From Diphasiastrum complanatum (Eukaryota > Streptophyta > Lycopodiopsida > Lycopodiales > Lycopodiaceae): a stretch of DNA of 64,000 nt. The position numbers and the translations under genes are program-made. The notes under the pieces were generated by a model, which saw only the letters and a list, made by a program, of their open reading frames with translations, was not told the DNA's origin and ran no database searches. Each line of letters opens with the position of its first letter. Position 1 is the first letter of the stretch. The stretch lies in contig CM055106.1 of the NCBI GenBank assembly GCA_029204225.1, forward strand, positions 20,899,285 to 20,963,284. Reading direction: 5' to 3'. Shown here piece by piece: positions 33,477 through 48,515 of the stretch.

Positions 33477-33740
33477 TGTTAGAAATCAATGATAAACTTC
33501 ATTGTTACACTTCCTAGTTACTGTTTATGATGTACTTTATTACTAGTTGTAACTAGCCATAGGATAGTCTAGTAGTCTACTCCTAGGTTCTCCCTCTCTA
33601 TTAGGGATTAGCGTTTATATGTACATTTTACATTCAGTATGAGTTAGTGTGATAGAGGGATATTGCGTGTTCTTCTTCCGCCTCCCTACTTGGTGATTGC
33701 TTATGGTGAATGCTTGGTGTTGCATATCTGATTCTTAACA
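33477..33740 (+). mobile_element. 264-bp LTR, 5' copy (TRIM or small copia)
   Basis: Starts TGTTAGAAATCAATG, ends ATTCTTAACA and is followed at once by a tRNA-Met-type primer-binding site. Its partner of equal length is 47207-47470, with about 14 differences by eye (about 95% identical). The five bases before it (AAAAA) nearly match those after the partner (AAAAC). A TATA-like TTTATATGTA lies near 33614. Confidence 0.9.
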
Positions 33741-33752
33741 TGGTATTAGAGC
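33741..33752 (+). other. Primer-binding site, tRNA-Met type
   Basis: TGGTATTAGAGC directly abuts the LTR and differs by one base from the usual plant copia site TGGTATCAGAGC. About 70 bp of leader follow before unrelated gypsy sequence takes over near 33826. Confidence 0.9.
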
Positions 33753-33825
33753 TACGATAGTCATGCATGTCTGATCAGTGGATACAACTTGTCACAGGCT
33801 TCGCAACGAAGTGAGAAACACAGGA

Positions 33826-34566
33826 GGTAAAGGCTTGGAGAGACAAAAACGGCTGGAAGAACGCCTTCCAAGATGGATTAGAGGCGAGCTTAAATCCAAT
33901 GATGAATATATGAGCCTAAAGTTAGCTATGTCTAATGCCATCAAGGAAGAAGACGAAGGATCAGATGTTAACGAATCCAAGGAAAGGCAAGCTCCACGTG
34001 CTCCTGTCCATGAGTCGAAACCGATCGAGGACACCCGAGATCAGCTTTGGAAATCCCAGTTGGAGTTGCTTAATAAGCAACATCAACTACAGATGGAGAA
34101 ACTCACCAATGAGTTTCAAGCTACCCTGAAGTCTATCCAAAGTAGTATGTCTGGTCAGTCAAACCCTACACAGGTACCTTATAGACGAAAAACAATATGG
34201 TGTCCACACTGCCGGGCTACACATCCTGTTGATGCTTGTCCTTCATATCGACCTATCCAAGCACATACAGTTCAACAATATGAAGAACACCCATCCCGAT
34301 CTGGAAATGCCTTGTCTTATCCTGACTATCCATCAGAAAGTCCAGACCCACTAGCCATACAAGATGGCTATGCAGTTATACAAGGGCCACTGCACACTAG
34401 ATGCTTCATCTGTGGTGAAACTGGCCACTTCATGGTTGATTGTCCAGTCAAGACCAAGTACCATCCTAAGTGTCCTGACTGTATCAGAAAACACAGTTTC
34501 AAAGACTGTCCAAAACAACCGACCAAGATCCTACCTTCTCGTCACGTCAGTTATGAATCACAATAG
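33826..34566 (+). pseudogene. Gypsy gag C-terminal part
   Basis: An open plus-strand frame. It starts with the end of the gag capsid (AMSNAIKEEDEGSD, matching AMEEAIREDDEGSD at 54680) and continues with a coiled-coil stretch (LELLNKQHQLQMEKLTNEF) and a cysteine-rich tail: CPHCRATHPVDACP, CFICGETGHFMVDCP and CPDCIRKHSFKDCP. These three zinc-knuckle-like motifs parallel the gag at 54960-55530. The capsid N terminus is missing, and no in-frame ATG opens it. It lies inside the 264-bp LTR pair as an intruder. Confidence 0.75.
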
Positions 34567-38044
<3,478 letters not shown>

Positions 38045-39850
38045 GAGCAGAGGATCTGTCAACAACAACAGTCAAAGAGGCACTCAACCAACCAGACTCT
38101 GATCTTTGGAGAGAAGTTATGGACAGAGAGTATTCCTCTCTGATCAAGAACTAGACGTGGCCAATGGTTGAAGCTCCTATTGGCTGCAATATCATTGATT
38201 GCAAATGGATCTTCAAGATCAATACAATGCCAATGGAGCCCACAAGGTATACTCATGAGTCTACATGTCTCTTGATACAGGAACCGACAACAGTCAAAGA
38301 GGCACTCAACCAACTAGACTCTGATCTCTAGAGAGAAGCTATGGACAGAGAGTGTTCCTCTCTAATCAAGAACTAGATGTGGTCGATAGTCGAAGCTCCT
38401 ATTGGCTGCAATATCATTGATTGCACATGGATCTTCAAGATCAAATACAATGCCAATGGAGCAATTGACCAAAGGAAGGCATGACTGGTAGCACGAGGAT
38501 TCACTCAGATCCCCAACATCGACTACAACAAGACTTTTACTCCAATAGTCAAGCATTTGTCGATCTGAGCCCTCCTGTCTTATGCTGCAGCTGCTGACCT
38601 TGAAGTACATCAACTTGATGTACAAACAACTTATCTGAATGGAGTTATACAAGAAGACATCTACATGATCCAGACCGAAGGATACGTTCTGGAAGGTATG
38701 AAGAATCATGTCTGTAAACTCCACAACGCACTTTACTGCTTGAAACAGTCTGCCAGAGCTTGGTTTCAGAGGATCAACACATTCATCATTGAACAAGGTT
38801 TCCAACCAAGCACTGTTGATTGCAACATCTATTTCAAGTCAGTGTGACAATTCTTCATTATCATCACCTTATACATGGATGATACGTTGCTCTTCAACAA
38901 CAATACCAATTTGATCAAAGATTCTAAGCAGATGTTGTTTTCAGAGTTTGACATGATTGATCTGGGTGAAGCTCACTTCTGTCTGGGCATTTAGATCCAT
39001 AGAGACAGAGCGAGACGACTGATTTACATCACTCAACAAAGGTATCTTCACAATGTTCTTAACATATACAATCTAATGAATTATAAATCAGCTCACTCAC
39101 CGATGGATCCAAGCCTGCATTTGTCAAAGGACCACTGTCCCCAGACCCAACAAGAAGAGGAGCAAATGAGAGAGTATCCTTATCGATCGATACTTGGATC
39201 TCTCATGTACACAATGGTCTGTACAAGACCAGATATCTCTTTTGCAGTAAGCTCACTCAGCCAATATATGGCTAATACTGACATTACCTAGTGGAAGGCT
39301 CTCATAAGAGTCAAGAGGTATATTCGAGCTACCATGGACCAGTGCATTTGCTATGGAGATGTCAACAACGACAATCTTCATCAGCTCAGTGGATATTCTG
39401 ATGCAAGCTGGGGAGGAGATGTAGACAATCGTAAGTCCACATCTGGATTTACATTCTTCTTCAACGACGGTCCTATCTCATGGAACAGTCGTAAGCAAAC
39501 CTCTATCTCACTTTCTTCTACTGAAGCAGAATACATTGCTACTTCTCAATCTATTAAGGAAGCGTTTTGGTTAAAAAATTACTGTCAAATATTAATCTGT
39601 ATCAGTACAACCCTACAATTTTATTCTGTGATAATTAGAGTGCTATTGCCTTATCGGCCAACCCTAGATTTCACTCTAGGAGTAAGCACATTGAAATCAG
39701 ATATCACTACATTAGGGGCAAGGTTCTCAACAAGGAGGTGAGCTTAACGTACTGCAGAATGCAGGACATGGTTGCAGATATATTCAATGAAAGCATTAAG
39801 TATTAATGCACACAACAAATTTTGTGCATTGTTTAGTCTGAAGATCAAGG
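38045..39850 (+). pseudogene. Copia RT-RNase H fragment (copy A)
   Basis: Plus strand, same family as 50130-52876. RT: CKWIFKI, LDVQTTYLNGVIQEDIYM, then LYMDDTLLF in place of YVDD (Val to Met), and HFCLGI. RNase H: SGYSDASWGGD, STSGFTFF, SLSSTEAEYIA. Stops include TGA near 38480 and 38568 and TAG near 38993, and a frameshift near 39570 destroys the end. Integrase and gag are missing on the left. The start is scrambled by a local duplication. Confidence 0.88.
38060..38445 (+). repeat. Local tandem duplication in copia RT
   Basis: About 160 bp at 38060-38220 (reading VKEALNQPDSDLWREVM...) recurs at 38287-38445 with few changes, offset by about 227 bp. The duplication covers the start of the RT domain. 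Confidence 0.85.
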
Positions 39851-39867
39851 CATTCTGGATCCAGATT

Positions 39868-39884
39868 GGGGGGGGGGGGGGGGG
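39868..39884 (+). repeat. 17-G run at the polypurine tract
   Basis: The family's polypurine tract (AGATTAAGGGGGG in the copy at 52875) is here expanded to 17 Gs, directly before an LTR. It is either slippage of the tract or an assembly uncertainty. Confidence 0.85.
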
Positions 39885-40458
39885 TTGTAGAGCACACGAT
39901 TTTGCCGCTATTGTCTTGTGCTCAACAATATTATTGACATGTATATTTTGCTATACTTAATCTAATAACAGTTCTGTCTTGTTCTGCGTTTAGATTTGTG
40001 TCAATATTGCTATGTTTTTCTACATTATGTCTGACTCTCTTATTGCTCAATTTGGTAATCTGTTCTTAGCAAATTATTAGTCTAACTGTTGGCGACTAAT
40101 ATTTAGTCTTGCCTTTCGCGACTAATTCGCGACTGATTATCAGTCGAGCTTAGTCTAGCTCTTCGCGAATCATTTGTGAGCAATAATTTGTCTAGCTGTT
40201 CGTGACAAATTATCTTTCTGACATTTTTTTGTTGCTTAACATTTGGCTACGTAATCAGATAGACCATGATTTCTATCACCAACATTCTGTTCATTTCTGA
40301 TAGGCGTAGTCATGCTTAGGAAAAGAGTAATATAGCATATTCCGCTGCACACAAACACTTTTCGTTCGAGTTTGTTTCTCGTTCAAGTTTCGAGTTCGTT
40401 TCTTTTCGTGTTTGTTTCTTGTTGAGCTAATTTAGTTTCTCACACTCTCACACCCCCA
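39885..40458 (+). mobile_element. Copia 3' LTR, lacking its first half
   Basis: Aligns with about 53490-54010, the second half of the LTR at 52884-54016. Shared parts include ATTATTGACATGTATA, TTATCAGTCGAGC, GCTCTTCGCGAATCAT and GATAGGCGTAGTCATGC. The first 600 bp or so of the 1.13-kb LTR are missing, with the break exactly at the polypurine tract. Confidence 0.75.
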
Positions 40459-40648
40459 GTAATGTTCGAATCAGCTAATGTTTTACCACTGAAATGAAGG
40501 TCTCAGTGTAGTCAATCTCGTAAACTTGTTCATGGCCTTTTGTTTTTCAATTTGATAATGGAAGCACATGGAAGACATTTTAATTCTGCATTCTATTTCT
40601 CCATATGATCTTTTGTCCCAGCCTTCATCCATAAGTTCAAATAATAAA

Positions 40649-41164
40649 CTATCTGATAAATTTTTGCATACAAATATCGTTGGGGTCTTGTGTACATTGA
40701 CACTTGGAAAAGAAATCCACAAATATATTCAAGGAAATAAACCAACTCAATCTGACTGTTTTTGACCCCGTGCTCATTTTTAATGAATTTTTTACATCAT
40801 TATATATTTTGCAACGAAATGATTCTGAAACTGTAGCATCAGGTGCAATCCATTCATCACTTTCAAAGCTAGTTAATGGAATTGGTACTATTTGTCCAAA
40901 ATTTCCTTTTGTATCAAGAATGTACATTGATTCATAAAAAAAAAATCCACCATCAGCTAGATCTTTTGCAGTTCTACCTCGATATTGTACCTGTCCAATA
41001 TCAGTGTGAATAACATCTAACACACTTGCTAAATATCCACTCGACTCCCATTCATTTATGTTGGATGGATATAAATCTGCAAGAGAAAAATGATCAGATT
41101 GGCAAGTTACTATTAGATATTTATGAATGACAAAAATCAAAGTATCAAAAATATCAATACTCAC
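40649..41164 (-). pseudogene. Unassigned coding-like frame (antisense)
   Basis: Minus-strand open frame of 171 codons with protein-like content: ADLYPSNINEWESSGYLASV, VQYRGRTAKDLADGGFFFYE, PIPLTSFESDEWIAPD. The spacing W...G.L...L followed later by GFFFY resembles ORFx copy 2 (WLQIVGPLLEAL...RFHFMY), so it may be a distant relative. No family is recognised and the 3' end runs into lower-quality sequence. Confidence 0.3.
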
Positions 41165-41949
41165 AATTGTTTTTTTTTGTGATCCTAACGGTTGAATCCT
41201 TGCACATTTATCTCTAAATGCATATATACATGTTGGACTAGAATTTCAGAAATAGATTTTCTCCTGATGATGTTCTGAAATCCAGAATTTTGGCCTTCCA
41301 ATAAGATCGAAATGATAGTTTTGACTTTTTTTTTTTTTTTCAAAATGCTCCTCTTGATGATGGATGCATCAAAACCCAAGAGTTTTTTGAATATTTTCTT
41401 GGCACCCATAATCCATTATCATTTGTCTCGTTGAATAGAAACACAGAGTCGATTGAGGAGTACGGCTTCCTTGATGGCGGCATTTGTAATTTGCATGCAA
41501 AAACTGAAACAATGAACTATGAATCTAAAAATTTGCGTGGACAAAAGGCCATGAATCTGAGAAAAAGTGTTGGCAAAAATTTGAAACATTGATCTATTTG
41601 GCGCCACAAATTAACTCTGGTTATCCCTGTTAATCATGGTTTGACAATGCATATACATTAATCGTACATCGATTTTCTCATCTCGACCATCTGTCATATT
41701 CATTTTCAATATTTTTGGGTCTCTTCGGACAGTGATGAGCTGGAAGGGCAGGCCTCATCAATCAATAGTATTTCCACATGCTGCCCGACGAAACATCAAT
41801 ATATTTAAAAAGTTTTTATTTTATTTATATTTGGAAAATTCTACGTTACGTAGAATCCCAAAGCTAAGGTTTCAATTGGTCCACATGGCAACGAAAATAA
41901 GAAAAAAGATAGAAAAGCATCTTTTTCAAAGGCCCTCGTTGGGCTCTAA

Positions 41950-42265
41950 GTTTCTCTAATGTAGCTCTAACACAGTTGGAGAAGGATCGTCATTTAGCAT
42001 TGATAGAAACTTAACGGGTGACAGAATGAAATAAAAAAAAATTTTGATCAATCCATTAGAAAGATCAAAATTAAACGTGGAGACTATGTGCTTTTATATG
42101 ACAATGGACACTTGTTGTTTCCAAAAAAAATCCACACAAGATGGATGGGACCCTATAAGGTCATTGAAGTCTTTAATAATGGAATCTTTACAGTTAGCTG
42201 ATCTCGAGGGACATTTACTCGATACTAGAACAAATGGATCAAGGGTGAAGCGATACTATGACTGA
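41950..42265 (+). pseudogene. Gypsy integrase C-terminal fragment
   Basis: Plus strand over two frames: TQLEKDRHLALIE, KIKRGDYVLLYDNG, TRWMGPYKVIEVFNNGIF, then LEGHLLDTRTNGSRVKRYYD and a stop. This is the end of a gypsy integrase (GDxVLxYD, KxxxxWxGPYxV, NGSRxKxY), as in 61730-61920. The catalytic core is missing. Confidence 0.75.
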
Positions 42266-42309
42266 TTTCTGAACAAAACAAGCAAGTTAAGCTTTGCGAC
42301 TTTTGCAAG

Positions 42310-42745
42310 GAATGCAAAAAGTGTGACACTATTCGTATTCAATGTTCCATATGCCAGTACCAGTTCTCATGAAGTAAAAAATTGCCGACGCTATTCTGTT
42401 TCATTATATTTTTACAAGGGCCACCGTTTTACGTTTTTCAAAAAATACGGCAATATTGTTCCTTTGTATTGTATTTTCTAGAGTTCACACTTTGCCAAAA
42501 AAATGTGACACTCTTCCTTAATTATTTTTGTTGTTACTTTCGCCAGAAATAATTTGCAAAAAACCCGACACTTTTTGTTAGTAAGTATTGCATCCACTTT
42601 TCACATCCACTTGCTATTTTGATTTCTCAAAAATGTCGACACTTGTACAAGCACTTCCATTTTTTGTTTATTTACTATTTTTGCCAGAGCGAAAAGTGTG
42701 ACACCCGTAAAATGCATACTGTGAAAAAGCCGACACGTTGTATTT
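42310..42745. repeat. Motif array AAAARTGTGACAC after gypsy pol
   Basis: About eight copies of AAAAAGTGTGACACT or the variant AAAAAxxCCGACAC at roughly 42318, 42378, 42438, 42490, 42557, 42629, 42690 and 42723, so 30-70 bp apart. The sequence between copies is not conserved. It follows the end of the gypsy integrase directly, that is, in its 3' untranslated region. Confidence 0.7.
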
Positions 42746-43469
42746 TGTTATTAGGACTAATTATTAGACTTGTATCTTCAAAATGAAAAGGTCACTTCTA
42801 ATTAATGCTTGTCCAGCCCGCCGATATACCATTAATATCGCAAACGCTTCAAATGTTTCTGCTTTTTCGTTCATTCTCCTTAGTACAATTTCTTGATACT
42901 TGAAAGGTTCGATATTGTCGGTCTAAAATCTAATACAACGAATTCACATTGAATGTCCGCCTACATCGTACATACAGTTATAGTTATGAGGCGGTAACCA
43001 TAGAAGAAGTATTTGTAGATATTTTGAGTATATTAAACCTAGAATCTTCATCGAAAAGCTACTTTTGAAATCTCCAATCTTCGGATCCTCTGATATCTAA
43101 AAACATCTAATAATTGTATCTATCAATTCATTCAGATAGTTCCATTGCATGTGTTATCACACACAACGATCAGAGTTTTCAATATGTAGCCAGCTGAGTT
43201 TTCACTTCATGCAATTGTACTCGTTGATATTAATCAGAGTACATTTTGTCTCCACTCGGTTGTGTTCCATTGCACATTTTTTATTCATTCATTTTGAACA
43301 TTCTATTGCTAACTGTGGCGCTTCCGATCACACACACCAAGCTCGCTCAGTCTTTCGTTGCAAATACCACCGATTTTCGACATTCTACAAGGTTTTACTA
43401 TACTCTTTCTCCTACTCTTTGAAGAATCAAGCAAGACCTGAAATTCAACTTTGAAGACTTATTTTGAAA
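42746..43469. other. Probable gypsy LTR debris, no gene
   Basis: No frame with family resemblance. TGTGGCGCTTCCGATC near 43313 could be a gypsy-type primer-binding site after an LTR that would start near 42760, but neither end is convincing. Confidence 0.3.
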
Positions 43470-43996
43470 GCCACAAAGACTAATTTGATGATCCACAATC
43501 GAATCTCAAATTTGGTTTTTGATTCTTGATGCATTTCCTTCAACTTGCATCAAAAATTTCATCTACAAGAGTTAGCTTGTTATTTTGAGGATCAAACAAA
43601 GAATGGAAGTTCAAAGCTGGTCTAGCCAGTGCCACTCTCACATAGGTGAAAAAGGACACTTACAACCCACATTCAAATCTGAATCAAAATTAACCAAGCA
43701 ATCACCTTCATCAAACTTGCACTCTCAGAAATAGTTGATTAGCACTAAAACTTGCTAAATTTGGAGGTGTGTATAGATCAAGCACCTCTTTCTCTTGTAC
43801 AAGGATCTAATACCATGTTAAAATTAAAGAAGAAAGAACCTTAAATGCATGTTTTCAATCCTCAAGGGTGATTTATTGCATATTTAAATCTATTACATTG
43901 ATCACCTACCTCCAATTCATTGAGATAAAGTTACAATTTTGATCATTACTACCAATAACAATCAAAAGAAGGTAAAAATACACAAAGGGGACTTCA
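43470..43996 (-). mobile_element. Copia leader, PBS and LTR fragment
   Basis: The minus strand reads TGGTATTAGATCC at 43815-43803, a tRNA-Met-type site next to an LTR starting TGTTAAAATTAAAG at 43816. The LTR runs right to 43996, where the 1126-bp LTR of another copia cuts in. The leader (43470-43802) is only loosely like other copia leaders here. Confidence 0.6.
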
Positions 43997-45122
43997 TGTT
44001 GGAAAGAGGTGATAAGACAAATTTTTTTTTTTTGACAAAGTCGAAGTAGGTATACGACTTCATCTAGCGCGTAGTCTAGCGCGGCGGAAGAAACCTTCTT
44101 TCCTGTGCATGACTACGCCTATCAATTTTGAACAAAAAGTAGTGATAGGAATTACGTTCAATCTTTAGCAACTAAGTGATTACCTAGCCAAACATAAAGC
44201 ATTGAATTATAAGACAAATAATAAGAGATTATCAGTTACAAAAGAATTACAGAGATGCATACATACATATATGATACTGAACGCAATAAAAGATAGACTG
44301 ATTCAATGAAAGAAACAAATCAAAATGGAAATGAGCACAAAGGAATTGTGGATCAAAGCCGCGTGCTCTGAGCTATCTCAGAGTAACTATAACTTTGTCT
44401 GAATTAAGCACTTCTACTAATAAGCAATAAGCACAATAGCAAACTCTAAATCAACTCTAAAGAACTGAGCTAGAATGCTCAAGAGTGTTCAAGCTTGAAA
44501 GCTTGAGAGAGATGCTAACTATGCTTCAATCTATTATGATAACAATGAATTTGATGTAGAAGTATGATCAGGTATTTATACTAAAAAATTAGGCTATAAA
44601 TTGAACCATCCAATTGGCTATGATGTGCTAGCACTTGTTCAATTAGGACTTCCCGGAAATTCACTTGTTGATAAATTAATACAAGTCGGTGGCTTTTAAT
44701 TTCAAACGGAATTGTAAACAGTCTGTCTATAGATTTGAACGTAAACTATAACTCTACAGAAATGAACGTAAATTGTCATGCAAAAAATATGATAGCCAAA
44801 AAATGCGAAAAATGTGACAATAAAAAAATGTGAAAATCTCAAAAGCTTCGCTAACGTCATTTCCTTAGCATTTTAGACACCCCGCCATTTTGCGAAAAAC
44901 CAAAGTGTTCGAAGTCTTTGAAGTGTCTGAAGTGTCTGAAGTTTTCAAAGTGTCTGAAGTGGCCAAAGTCTTCAAAGTGGCTGAAGTGACAATAACCACC
45001 CGTGAACCATTTTCGACTAGTTCTGCAGATTGTGTAAAAACATGAAGAAAATTGTAGGTCAGGATAATCAATTGGATGAAGATTAAAAGTCGATTAGTCG
45101 ATTTGTAGGAGAATATCCAACA
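43997..45122 (-). mobile_element. Copia 3' LTR, 1126 bp, minus strand
   Basis: On the minus strand starts TGTTGGATATTCTCC after ATTAAGGGGGAG (polypurine tract) and ends TTTCCAACA at 43997. It matches the 1133-bp LTR at 52884-54016 in length, ends and internal blocks (GATAGGCGTAGTCATGC). An imperfect GAAGTGTCT microsatellite lies at 44900-44990. It has inserted into the LTR fragment at 43816-43996. Confidence 0.85.
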
Positions 45123-45263
45123 CTCCCCCTTAATCTGAATCCATGAATGCCTTAACCTTCAAAGTTATTTCTACATAGAACTTTCTGTGTGTACCCGACC
45201 TTAATGCTTTGGTAAAAATATTTGCTGTCATATCTTGCGTTTGATACTACTACAAGTTAACTT

Positions 45264-46290
45264 CTAATTTGTTGAGAAATTTGCTTCTGACTTAGTGATA
45301 CTTGATTTCAACGTGCTTACTCCTGGAATGAAATCTAGGTTGGCTAATAAGGCAATGGAACTTTGATTATCACAAAATAAAATCATCGAAGCATATTGAT
45401 TCAGACTGATATCTGAGAGTAAGTTCCTCAACCAAATTGCTTCATTTGTAGCTTGAGAGACTGCGATATACTCTGATTCAGTGGAAGATAGAGCTATCGA
45501 TGATTGCTTGCGACTATTCCATGAAATAGGACCATTGTTGAGGAAGAATGTAAATCCAAAAGTGGATTTACAAGTGTCCACATCTCCTGCCCAACTTGCA
45601 TCTATGTAACCACTAAGAATATTGAGTTTGTCGTTGTCCACTACTCCATAACAAATGCAAAAATTCATAGTAGCTCAAAGATATCTTATAACTCTAACAA
45701 GATCTTTCCAATGTGTTATACCAGGATTAGTCCTAAACTGACTTAGGGTGCTGACTACAAAAGCTATGTCTGGTCTAGTATAGATCATGGCATACATAAG
45801 AGATCCTATAATAGAATGATAAAGATACTCACACATCTGCTCCTTCTCTTGAATTGTTTGAGGACTCTGATCCTTTGACAATTTGAGGCTTGATTCCATT
45901 GGTGAGAGAGCTAACTTGCAATTAACCACATTATATCTGACTAACATATTGTAGATGTACCTTTGCTAAGTAATGTAGATAAACTTTTGATTTCTATCTA
46001 TTTGGATTTGAATACCAAGGCATAAATGAGTTTCGCTCAGATCGGTGATGTCGAATTTGGAAGATAGCATTGTCTTGGCTTCTTTTATCAGATCAATACT
46101 GTTGCTGAAAATAATGTGTCATCCACATACAAAGTGATGATGATAAAAGACTGATGCACTGTCTTGAAGTAAACATTAGAATCTGAAGAGCTTGGTGTGT
46201 AGCTGTGATCAATAAGGAAAGTATTGACTCTTTGAAATCACGCTCGAACAGATTGCTTCAAGCCATAAAGTATATCTGAATGAACAACAT
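45264..46290 (-). pseudogene. Copia RT-RNase H fragment (minus strand)
   Basis: On the minus strand: LYGLKQSVRA, LYVDDTLFS (YVDD kept), then YHSIIGSLMYAMIYTRPDIA, SGYIDASWAGD, STFGFTFF, ALSSTESEYIA and FCDNQSSIAL, the RT tail and RNase H of the family whose 3' LTR follows at 45122. Stops and frameshifts occur near 46000-46100. The front half (gag, integrase, first RT motifs) is missing beyond 46290. Confidence 0.88.
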
Positions 46291-47206
46291 CTAATAGACA
46301 GAATTGATTGTGAGAAGGGTTTAGGGTTTAAAAGTGTTTTGCATTATTGTGAGAGTTTACAATTTAGAATTATAATTATAGCATATTTAAGTTTTTGATC
46401 TTTTAAGCTAATGAAACCTACATTTTTAATCTTGTATATTGTATTCATTGTTGATGATAACAAAGGACAAATGTACCATCAAATCGAGAAAGCAAATGCT
46501 TGAAAATAGACTTATGCATGACACATATACACCACACAAGCATCATCCATTAGGGCCCTTTTTAAACTCAAAAAGGGCCTCTTCCTTGCCTAAACAAGTT
46601 TCTTACTCATAATTACTGTAATGCTAATCCATCATACATGGCACCTTTACCATGGGTTACACATAAAGTGAGCATGAGTTAAGAGCTAACTCTAAAATCT
46701 ATTTTCATAGACTTTAGTAGGTTTGTTACATAGAATATACTAGGATAACCTTAGAGTAGGACAAATCCTTTTATTGAATGCCATCCCAAAAGTACAACAC
46801 ACAGGACCTAGGCATGACACAATATCATCTAACTTAACATAACGTGGGGGGGAAGGCCCTGCCTCGAGGGCCTTCCATGCTGGAAGGGCCCTTGCCCGAG
46901 GGCGGGAGCCTGAGGGTAGGGCCAGACCTGCATAGAAGGCCCAAGGGGTAGGGGTCTTCCCCTGCGAAATGACTTGTTTGGAATTTTTTTCTTTCCTACA
47001 TTTTGCACAGAATCAGTGATGCGTTTACTCAAGAATTAGAATTTTGGAAATATCAACAAATTTCACATGATGCAATCAAATTCCACCTCTGGAGGTGAAT
47101 TGAAGACTTGGCATTACATATAGGTGCTGGTGGGACCACAATTCTATTCAGCCAGTTTTGTACTCTACTAGGAATAGAAGAATGTAATTTTATCATTGAG
47201 GGAGAG
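46291..47206. other. Non-coding tail before the 264-bp LTR
   Basis: No gene. It holds a GC-rich, hairpin-prone block at 46845-46975 (GGAAGGCCCTGCCTCGAGGG and its inverted echoes). From about 47040 to 47206 it ends in a polypurine tract, ATTGAGGGAGAG, which belongs to the 264-bp-LTR element. Confidence 0.5.
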
Positions 47207-47470
47207 TGTTAGAAATCAATGATAAACTTCATTGTTACACTTCCTAGTTACTGTTTATGATGTACTTTATTACTACCTATAACTAGTTGTAGGATAGTCT
47301 AGTAGTCTACTCCTAGGTTCTCCCTCTCTATTAGGGTTCAGGATTTATATGTACATTTTACATTTAGTATGAGTTAGTGTGATAGAGTGATATTGTGTGT
47401 TCTTCTTCCGCCTCCCTACTTGGTGATTGCTTATGGTGAATGCTTGATGTTGCATATCTGATTCTTAACA
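47207..47470 (+). mobile_element. 264-bp LTR, 3' copy
   Basis: Same ends and length as 33477-33740 and preceded by a polypurine tract, so it closes that element. The two LTRs now stand about 13.5 kb apart because gypsy and copia pieces have collected between them. Confidence 0.9.
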
Positions 47471-48142
47471 AAAACAATGTTTTTTTTTTTCTAGTTGTGA
47501 TACATTCAAGTGCATTTTAAGATGATCTCCATATGCCTAGAATTTGGCCATCCTTGAGATTTGGCTTAAGTGTGACATTTGGATGAGAGCTGGGAAGGTG
47601 TGGATATAACATGGAGATGGTGTTCAGAGCCCCATCATTGTCCTCCCAATCTTCATCCCTGCAAACAGTTTTGACTGAAATTTGGTAAGATTGTGTTCAC
47701 CAAGGAGCTCAAATTTCTGCATACCCCATATGCAGGTAGATAAGAGAATGACTTGCCTGTATCCCTCATAAGGAGGAGAAGTTGTTGAAGGGTGACACCA
47801 AAAGCTCATTTGCAATGCTCCAATTCAGAGTATTGGATGAATATTAGATAAATTTGACGGAACTGTCTGACCAAACAGTTTTGTGGTTTTCTTGGTTGCA
47901 TAACTGTTTGGAAAAGAGCACACCATGTTTTCTTTTTTAGTGAAAAAGAAGGAAATCAACAAAAGATTTGTTGGGTGTTAAATGAATTAATGTAACAAAA
48001 ATGAAAATTTATATATTTGATGAAGCTGAGAAATCTTCTAAATAGAAGATTTACAAAAGCTAGGCTCTACATAATTTACGCTCATGAATTGGTTCCTTCA
48101 CAAATGACATGATGGTATATGAAAGTATTGAAATCTAGATCT
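47471..48142. other. No gene seen
   Basis: AT-rich flank between two elements. Short antisense frames here show no family resemblance. Confidence 0.4.
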
Positions 48143-48515
48143 TGTCGGAAATAGGTTAGATAATAGTAGCCGAAACTTCCTACTTCCAGTGCATGACTAC
48201 GCCTATCAAAATTGAACAAAGCAGTAGTGATGGGAATCACGTTCAATCTTTAGCAACTAACTTTGAAATCGCTAGATACTAACTGATTACGTAGCCAAAC
48301 ATGAAGTATTGAATTCTTAGCAATTTCTATTAGTTACAAAAGCAATACAGAGATGCATGCATTCTGACATATACTGAACGCAACAAAGGATAGTATTCAT
48401 TCAGAAAAATAAAATCAGATGCTAATGAGCGCAAAACAATAGCAGATAGAAACCGCACATTCTAAGTTGTCTCTGAGTAACTGAGGATGAGTCTAATAAT
48501 AAGCAGCTATGCTGA
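48143..48515 (-). mobile_element. Copia LTR fragment (1.13-kb family)
   Basis: Starts TGTCGGAAATAGG and includes GCATGACTACGCCTATCAA and the following 250 bp, matching 43997-44410. There is no primer-binding site or coding on its left, so it is a solo or truncated LTR. The gypsy LTR at 48516 cuts it. Confidence 0.75.

Noticed and set aside
33778-34566. Intact gag gene starting at 33778
   Set aside because: That start is a GTG in the leader of the 264-bp-LTR element; the gypsy part begins near 33826 without an ATG and lacks the capsid N terminus.
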